DNA from: Hygrocybe punicea
Lineage: Eukaryota > Basidiomycota > Agaricomycetes > Agaricales > Hygrophoraceae
DNA length: 64,000 nucleotides
Assembly (NCBI GenBank): GCA_963556145.1
Contig: OY744465.1
Span: 4,712,001 to 4,776,000 of the forward strand
Direction: 5' to 3'
In this document: in pieces, positions 57,601 to 64,000 of the stretch
How the letters are laid out: every line of letters starts with the position of its first letter
Numbering within the stretch: the stretch's first letter is position 1
Translations under genes and position numbers: made by a program
The notes under the pieces: generated by a model
What the model was told of the DNA's origin: nothing
What the model saw: the letters and a program-made list of their open reading frames with translations, nothing else
Database searches by the model: none

Positions 57601-58213
57601 AGGAAATACGTGACAAAATTATGGTTGAAAATTCTGACTTTCAGAAAAGATTAGTGGAATACTTGGAAAGTTTGTGTGTAGGACAATTCATGACAGGTTC
57701 TAAAGATGAGGTATTACAGAAAATGGAACAGACAATGTCGAAACCTGAATATCAACCACCAACATGTGTCATGCCAGATCCACCATCATATAATTGTTCC
57801 ATGAATTGTCAATATCACAACAAAAGATCAACATGGTGGCAAAGGTTTCAAGATGTTGTAGATGATCTTTTATTGCGATTAAATGTACATAACAGACATG
57901 ACGGCAAAAAAAAGCCATATTGTCTTAATTCGAAAGGTGATTGTAAACGACGATTTCCCCGAGATATCTTTCAACAAACCTTTGTAGAACCTAATACTGG
58001 TGCTCTCAACCTCAAGCATGGTGAACCTTGGATGAACATGGTGACACCTGAAGTTACATATATGCTACGATGCAATTCTGATGTGACCAGCTTATTATCA
58101 GGTACTGCTATAAAGGCCATAGTTGCATACATAACAGATTATATTACAAAATTCTCCTTGAAGACCTATAGCATTTTTGAAGTGATAAAGAGTATTTTTG
58201 ATAAGAATTCTGA
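54700..58213 (+). mobile_element. Helitron Rep/helicase gene, decayed and truncated before the helicase
   Basis: Rolling-circle transposon protein. The first frame (54700-56022) holds an N-terminal region with a Cys pair 'YNCSACDTHVSIFH' and 'ESGCAVCGQLVALKN'. The next frame (from about 56000) has 'YALANVLWMGRIPAQLQNLT' and 'AEQLLIARVRHNKCIVRV', a DUF6570-type module. A TGA at 56469-56471 interrupts it just before 'ALEWLKLNHMDYYDLDISYE'. The Helitron_like_N domain follows: 'YPMMFPCLFPYGLGGI', 'MMHKRHLLMYHDKRFQTDPY' and 'GAPTWFITFAPADINHPLCL'. The Rep part has the HUH motif in 'LTLHLHMLLWIKG' and two tyrosines in 'AYITDYITKFSLKTY'. Coding stops where the LTR begins at 58214, so the SF1 helicase is absent from the window. 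There is a frameshift near 56000, a nonsense codon and a truncation, so it is not active. Confidence 0.86.
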
Positions 58214-59857
58214 TGTTACGGATCGCTTCTGCAGCGGGCTCCGGCAACAATCAACTTAACAGGGGATCGGCTTCCAGAGGGGAGAACAGCAGCTTTCATT
58301 GTTGCTTACAGCTAAGACAACACTGCTAAGAAGGGGGGGTCAAGGTCTAATGTCATTGCGAGCCGTGGGGGTTACCCAAAACAAGATGAGTCTGCCCCAA
58401 GAACCAGACTAAACGTAAGGAAAGGAAAGAAGAAAAAGTCCGAACCAACAACAAGGACAGTAGATATAGTGAATGGACTTTAGGGGAGTTGGGAATCCAA
58501 CCATGAAGCTACAACATGTCCAACTCTACCATGTGTTCACCATGAGGCGTACATGAGGCGTCCTCATGTCGATGTTCTCGCGATCCAACTGGAGGCCCGG
58601 GTGTCATTGAGGGAGAGGTGAGGTCCGGATGACTCGGATAATTTGTCATCAGGTCATGTGACATGCATAATTGCCAATTCGGGGTCTATACTTGCTATAA
58701 CAGGCAAGTGCGCAGTCTGGCCAGTACATGCACAGTCGGGTCGAAGAAGGGTATCGTCCAGTGTAGAATTGGTGAAGGGAGGTCTTGAGGTAGCGTGGAT
58801 ATAGTGGCAAGGTTGGTGGCATGAAAGAAAATAAAGGAATGTTTGGAGGAAAAACCAACTAAGACAGTGGGCTAGTCGAGGTCAGACATGTGAACAGCAT
58901 AAGCTGTACTGGATGACAATGTCTGTGTCGATGACGTATCGAGGAGCAATGTCTTGTCCTGTCTGTGGAACAATGCGGTCCACCTGATGTCGGTATTTGT
59001 CCAAAAAAGGGTATCGTTGTAAACGAGTGTGGGAGGTATCAAGGTTTTAGATGGAAAAGGATAAATGAATGTGGGTCCAGGTTTCGAGTCATGGCATGAG
59101 TGACAAGCTGTGGGAACAAGTCGTCGGGTACTGCATTGAAGCGGTGTCATACGAACAATATGCGATAGGGGTTGGTTCACTGTTTGGGGAGTCGTATGGT
59201 CTGTGGTCGAAGTCCGAAAGAATGTGCTTCGGCGATGGTTGGATTAGAGAGAACAGTGAAATGTCCTGTGATCGAGGATTGTTCAGGGCATGCGTGCAGG
59301 TGAGGAATGTCGTCGGATCGTCAGGGAGGATAATGGTAGGCACGGAATACGAAAGTGGAAACCATATATCCGGGAATGGCAATTGTCAATTACGTGTCGA
59401 TATATTGTCGAGGTGGAAGTCAGAAGTATCAATGGCGGAAGGGTTTCGGTGCCGATGCCAAAGATAGATCATAACAAAGTAGAAACCGATCAGGAAGGTG
59501 ATGGCAATGCTGCCAATAACAATTACGGTAATGAGCTGTGTCGGGAGTACAGCCATTGTGAATCGGTTTGTCGTGGGATGAAGTCAACAATATGTCAGGA
59601 CGAGGGAAAAGACAATAGCAATGATGTCCGTCGGCAAGGAGACTATTCGGGTACAGCAAGGTCACGTGGGATATGTCCATGGTCGGTCTGGATTGTTCTA
59701 GAAGAAGGGAAAGAAGAGAACAAGAACAAGAATAAACAACAATGTCCAAAAGAAGACAAAAGGTAAAGGGGAACGAAAAAGGAAGGTATGGCAAAGTGGA
59801 ATCGTCATCGTGGGTAGCGGAGTCGGAATCGGAGTTGCGGAGGTGAAAAATGTAACA
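58214..59857 (-). repeat. Left LTR (1,644 bp)
   Basis: Terminal bases are TGTTAC..GTAACA. From about +190 it is identical, as far as I can follow by eye, to the right copy; from about +50 to +190 the two differ by many substitutions and indels (11 bp net). Open minus frames at 58649-58858 and 58872-59180 recur exactly in the right copy and are part of the repeat, not genes. Confidence 0.7.
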
Positions 59858-60923
59858 ATACCCCCGGAACAAGGGGAATCGTCCCGATTAACCAGAAGAA
59901 CAAAGAACAAGGGAAACAAAGAACAAGGAAAAAATTACAAGGAAAGAACAGACAGTTTAACGACGCTATCAAGGTCGGCAAGAAATCAAAAACATGAAGA
60001 AGGAAAAAATGTCAGTCCAAAGGTCATTAAATCATGAAGACGTTACTGAGTTACAAGGGTTAAAAGGAAATATATTCGGGTTCGTCCAATTGTTTTTTGT
60101 CATTTTTTGTCATTGTGGATAATTACGGGGTCATTGTTATTTCATTATTAAGTCGTCAAGGGTGTCGGGTTGAAAGGAGGTAAAGGTTGTCGGGGTCCAG
60201 GTGTTTATTCAGGGGTTATCGGTTTGAAGAGAATTAGGTGGTCGGCATTTTTGGGATGAGGGAGTTCTGGATGTCAGGGTGTTCCGGGTGTCAGAAGTTT
60301 ATAGTCATTACGGACATTCGAATGAGCATAGATTTATATCGTTTCAGATATCGGTGTTGTTGACTGATCGTGGATTTCCTACACTCAAATGGTGTGCGAG
60401 ATTTCTTCATATTCCATGAATGCAACAAGGTTTGGTGTCGGCCAGAGGATGTTTGGGGATTCGGGATAAGGAAGGTGAAAGAATTGCCAGTTCCAAGTTG
60501 TACATTGGCAAAGGATTTCGGATGGGGATTCATTCTTCACTGTTTCTTTTTCTGGTGCATTTACTGCCATACTGGTCAGCAGCACATCGGGTTCCTTTCC
60601 ATATGGGATTGGAGGTCATTGGTTTGATAACCAGTATCCTTCTGGTTCAGTTCTGGTGTTCATAGACATCAAGGTTCATTCTACGGCTTATAGCGATCAT
60701 GCATGCGTCTGGAGGTCATAGATTTTATATCGTTTCGGATATTCATCTCTTATTTATATAGCTGGTGAGAGAACCTGCTACATGTTTCTCTATGGTCATG
60801 TTCCATCTGTCCATTCCATTTCTGTTTCTTCTCTTCTGTTTCTTGGTATTCTGTTTCTTCTTCTGGGTGTTTTCGTTGGTGTAAATAATGTCAAGGTCGT
60901 TTACATACAAGGGAAAGTCCATT

Positions 60924-61415
60924 TTACGAATCATACATGACAGGGGTGTATCCCTTCACAAACAACATCAATCTCCAATCCAATCCATGGATATCATTCT
61001 CCTTCCCCTTCACCATACGCTCATGCATTGCACGAAATAAAGCGTGACGATGATAATCAGGTTCTTTGGTCCCATGTCTCGAGCGTTTGTTCTGCATGTT
61101 ATGGCCGTCAGAACGGTGTGCACGGTCGAGTTTCTTTTTCTGGGATTGGGGAAGAAGTGGAGAGCGGCGACGTGACTGGGTTTGGAGCGAGACAAGAGGT
61201 GGAGAATACAACCATGCTCGGTATTCATCATCCATCTCTATATGCAGTCGGTGGGTTACTTTTCGAGGGGGTGTCGGAAGATCAGTGAGACTGTCCATGT
61301 ACGCATCAAAGTCATCAATGGGGGGAGTCGGATGTTCTTCACCGCAAATGTTCACTGCACCAAAATATATATCATTGTCCAGATCATCAAAGATAAAGGG
61401 TACATCGAGATTCAT
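60924..61415 (-). CDS. Unrecognised ORF inside the LTR element
   Basis: A 163-codon minus frame starting MNLDVPFIFDDLDNDIYFGA. It has an acidic first third ('PPIDDFDAYMDSLTDLPTPP'), a basic middle ('RSDGHNMQNKRSRHGTKEP') and 'HALFRAMHERMVKGKEND'. Its start overlaps the end of the next frame upstream by 4 bases, which could mean one protein joined by an intron or frameshift. I recognise no domain. It lies on the strand predicted to be the element's sense strand. Confidence 0.35.
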   Translation of the reverse strand: MNLDVPFIFDDLDNDIYFGAVNICGEEHPTPPIDDFDAYMDSLTDLPTPPRKVTHRLHIEMDDEYRAWLYSPPLVSLQTQSRRRSPLLPQSQKKKLDRAHRSDGHNMQNKRSRHGTKEPDYHRHALFRAMHERMVKGKENDIHGLDWRLMLFVKGYTPVMYDS

Positions 61416-62101
61416 TGTCGATGTCGACGGTGGGGACGGTGTCGGGGATGCTGGACGATACGTGTGTCACGATGATTCTGGGGTACGGGTGCAAGACGAG
61501 GAGCGGGGATACGAACAACGAATCGATGATGAGGAAGTTCCTCGTCCAAAATGTATTGGAGACGCTGGATGAGGAATTGACTTCGACGATTTCTTTGCTC
61601 AGTGATCCTTAGACCACCCAGGAGACGGTGTAATTCGTCTAGGACCGGTGTCACGGATCGTGGAAGAAAGACGAGGTGAGGGATGCGAGGATCGTTCCAG
61701 CTGATGTAGTCGACCCAGTCGTCAGGTCGGTTGAGAGGGAACCAGGCAAGATCGCACTGCCACCAGCGACGGGCAGGCCACGGGTAGGGATGGTCTGGAG
61801 GACAGAGGTTGGCCAGGGTGACGACAGGTGGGTGGTTTAAAGAAGTTTTCCGTCTTCGGTAATTACCATGCCTCGTTGTCAGCATCGTGTCGGGGTTTCC
61901 AGTGATCGGTCCATGTACCAGGGTCTTGGTTGCCTCGTGGATTCGTATGTATGATCGGGGATCAAAGTTCCAGAAAAAGAGGGTGTGTAGCGGGATATCA
62001 CCTGATATGCCGATCCGCGCTATCCAAATTGGTAAGGAGTGGTATTTCGTATGTGTTCCGTTAATGACAATCATTATAGTCTTGGTCGTTTGTTCATCCA
62101 T
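61412..62101 (-). CDS. Unrecognised ORF inside the LTR element
   Basis: A 229-codon minus frame from MDEQTTKTIMIVINGTHTKY. The centre reads as a folded protein rich in Trp and Pro ('WPARRWWQCDLAWFPLNRP', 'DDWVDYISWNDPRIPHLVFL', 'VTPVLDELHRLLGGLRITEQ', 'RRSQFLIQRLQYILDEELPH'). The last ~30 residues turn into a His/Arg-rich run that may be out-of-frame translation past an intron donor. It could be a gag-like product or a captured host gene; the sequence alone does not decide. Confidence 0.4.
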   Translation of the reverse strand: MDEQTTKTIMIVINGTHTKYHSLPIWIARIGISGDIPLHTLFFWNFDPRSYIRIHEATKTLVHGPITGNPDTMLTTRHGNYRRRKTSLNHPPVVTLANLCPPDHPYPWPARRWWQCDLAWFPLNRPDDWVDYISWNDPRIPHLVFLPRSVTPVLDELHRLLGGLRITEQRNRRSQFLIQRLQYILDEELPHHRFVVRIPAPRLAPVPQNHRDTRIVQHPRHRPHRRHRQ

Positions 62102-62851
62102 GTCAAACGAAGAGGGTCCCCTTTCATCTGTTCCAACAGACTACTAAGATCAACCACTTCTCTTTGTCGCATGTACAGGTCATTACAGGCTTCGGGGTTT
62201 CATACGCATACTGGCTTTCTCGGGGCTTTCTGCATTTGGTGAGGAGATGGGAGGGAGGAGGTTGAAGGAAGAGTAGGAAGGCGGTTTGAAGGGTTCGTTG
62301 ATTTCAGTTCGTCCAGGGAGAGGGAGTCGTAATATGTCTGGTACAACCAAAACATATTTGATTCATGAAGGTGAGATACCTAAGGCAATTGGTTTGTCTA
62401 GCAGTGTCCTTCTGCATCTGGGGCAATGACAAGTCTTGTCCATTGCATCATTTCATGTCGTAATTATCGTATTGAAGTAGCGGAATGACGGTGGTGACGT
62501 TAGTCAGGGGTTTATTACAACTTGGGTTCCAGGATTGGGCTTGAGCAATTATTATGGATAAACCATAAATAATTCGCAGGGCGGCAGTCTTGAGGTTGAC
62601 CATTCGGAGTATTCAACATTCGTTCAGGGGTCCAGGTGGCTAGTGTACATCAACAGATTTCAGGTCTGCATCAATAACAGGCTAGCATCGTTCGTTCGTC
62701 CATTCGTGTGGGGTCAGGGTTGAGGGAGGAATAAAGTCGAGAGGAGGAGGAGAGGGAGAGGGTGTAGGGGAGGACGAGAGAGAGAGGAGGGGGGTTCGTT
62801 CGTTTATGTCAAAAGTTGAATGTCGGGGGAGTTGGGAAACGTTTAGTCTTT

Positions 62852-64000
62852 TGTTACGGATCGCTTCTGCAGCGGGCTCCGGCAACAATCAACTTAACAG
62901 GGGGGCGGTTTCCAGAGGGAAGAACAGCAGTTTCATTGGTAGATAACACTGCTACAAGGGGGGAGGTTCATGGTCTAAAGTCATTGCGAGCCGTGGGGGT
63001 TACCCAAGATAAGGTGGTCTGCCCCAAGAACCAGACTAAACGTAAGGAAAGGAAAGAAGAAAAAGTCCGAACCAACAACAAGGACAGTAGATATAGTGAA
63101 TGGACTTTAGGGGAGTTGGGAATCCAACCATGAAGCTACAACATGTCCAACTCTACCATGTGTTCACCATGAGGCGTACATGAGGCGTCCTCATGTCGAT
63201 GTTCTCGCGATCCAACTGGAGGCCCGGGTGTCATTGAGGGAGAGGTGAGGTCCGGATGACTCGGATAATTTGTCATCAGGTCATGTGACATGCATAATTG
63301 CCAATTCGGGGTCTATACTTGCTATAACAGGCAAGTGCGCAGTCTGGCCAGTACATGCACAGTCGGGTCGAAGAAGGGTATCGTCCAGTGTAGAATTGGT
63401 GAAGGGAGGTCTTGAGGTAGCGTGGATATAGTGGCAAGGTTGGTGGCATGAAAGAAAATAAAGGAATGTTTGGAGGAAAAACCAACTAAGACAGTGGGCT
63501 AGTCGAGGTCAGACATGTGAACAGCATAAGCTGTACTGGATGACAATGTCTGTGTCGATGACGTATCGAGGAGCAATGTCTTGTCCTGTCTGTGGAACAA
63601 TGCGGTCCACCTGATGTCGGTATTTGTCCAAAAAAGGGTATCGTTGTAAACGAGTGTGGGAGGTATCAAGGTTTTAGATGGAAAAGGATAAATGAATGTG
63701 GGTCCAGGTTTCGAGTCATGGCATGAGTGACAAGCTGTGGGAACAAGTCGTCGGGTACTGCATTGAAGCGGTGTCATACGAACAATATGCGATAGGGGTT
63801 GGTTCACTGTTTGGGGAGTCGTATGGTCTGTGGTCGAAGTCCGAAAGAATGTGCTTCGGCGATGGTTGGATTAGAGAGAACAGTGAAATGTCCTGTGATC
63901 GAGGATTGTTCAGGGCATGCGTGCAGGTGAGGAATGTCGTCGGATCGTCAGGGAGGATAATGGTAGGCACGGAATACGAAAGTGGAAACCATATATCCGG
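62852..64000 (-). repeat. Right LTR, incomplete at the window edge
   Basis: Repeats 58214 onward at an offset of 4,638 bp at its start and 4,627 bp after the divergent block. About 490 bp more are expected beyond the window. Confidence 0.72.

Larger units (their letters stand above)
58214..64000 (-). mobile_element. Non-autonomous LTR element inserted in the Helitron (right LTR off the edge)
   Basis: Two direct repeats (58214-59857 and 62852-64000, cut) enclose about 3.0 kb. The repeat starts TGTTAC and, in the left copy, ends GTAACA, the usual short inverted ends of LTRs. Read on the minus strand, GGGGGTAT directly precedes the LTR at 59857, like a polypurine tract, so the element is probably leftward with the left copy as 3' LTR. 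The inner part has only unrecognised minus-strand frames and no protease, reverse transcriptase, RNase H or integrase. It sits in the Helitron coding sequence; the left flank TCTGA (58209-58213) should recur just after the right LTR. Confidence 0.7.

Noticed and set aside
58649..59382. Minus-strand frames in the LTR as host genes
   Set aside because: They recur identically in the second copy at 63276-63970 and overlap each other in different frames, so they belong to the repeat.

Overview
The window is nuclear DNA of a filamentous basidiomycete, most likely an Agaricomycete. Genes carry many short introns (about 50-70 nt, GT..AG, with CTGAC-like branch points). Several families are typical of that class: DUF6593 and DUF6534 proteins, BTB and MYND proteins, F-box/LRR genes, CHAT-associated TPR fragments, and Helitron and Plavaka-like elements.

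Left part (1-32.6 kb) is ordinary gene-rich sequence. In order: APC2 (anaphase-promoting complex cullin, cut by the left edge), an alpha/beta-hydrolase, a decayed multicopy-family gene, a tandem DUF6593 pair of which one copy is dead, a small secreted Cys-rich protein, AVL9 (secretory pathway), a conserved secreted protein, an Fe(II)/2-oxoglutarate oxygenase, ORC6 (replication origin complex), NAD(P)HX epimerase, a TPR pseudogene, a MYND zinc-finger protein, a protein with an internal duplication and a His/Cys tail, the large subunit of ribonucleotide reductase (with a 4-nt microexon), a hypothetical gene, a BTB protein and a DUF6534 membrane protein. ORC6 and ribonucleotide reductase both serve S phase and APC2 serves mitotic exit, but they are separate housekeeping genes, not an operon.

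Middle part (32.8-38.4 kb) is the transition to accessory DNA. A 969-bp terminal-inverted-repeat element sits just after a dead F-box gene, which itself carries a 382-bp TA-flanked MITE. A pepsin-like protease with a clear TATA box follows, then a short minisatellite.

Right part (38.4-64 kb) is AT-rich, mobile and lineage-specific. It holds five large multi-exon genes of unknown function, one of which looks like an ATP-grasp protein. It also holds a Plavaka-like transposase fragment, a foldback MITE, a palindromic satellite of about 0.9 kb, and a decaying Helitron (frameshift, nonsense codon, truncation). The Helitron is cut by a non-autonomous LTR element with 1.64-kb LTRs and no reverse transcriptase visible between them; the right LTR runs off the window.

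The strongest leads are the RNR1 microexon, the His/Cys tail, the LTR element with divergence confined to one block, the inverted satellite, and the cluster of undescribed gene families at 38-54 kb. Intron-exon limits are read by eye; gene ranges are given as outer limits.
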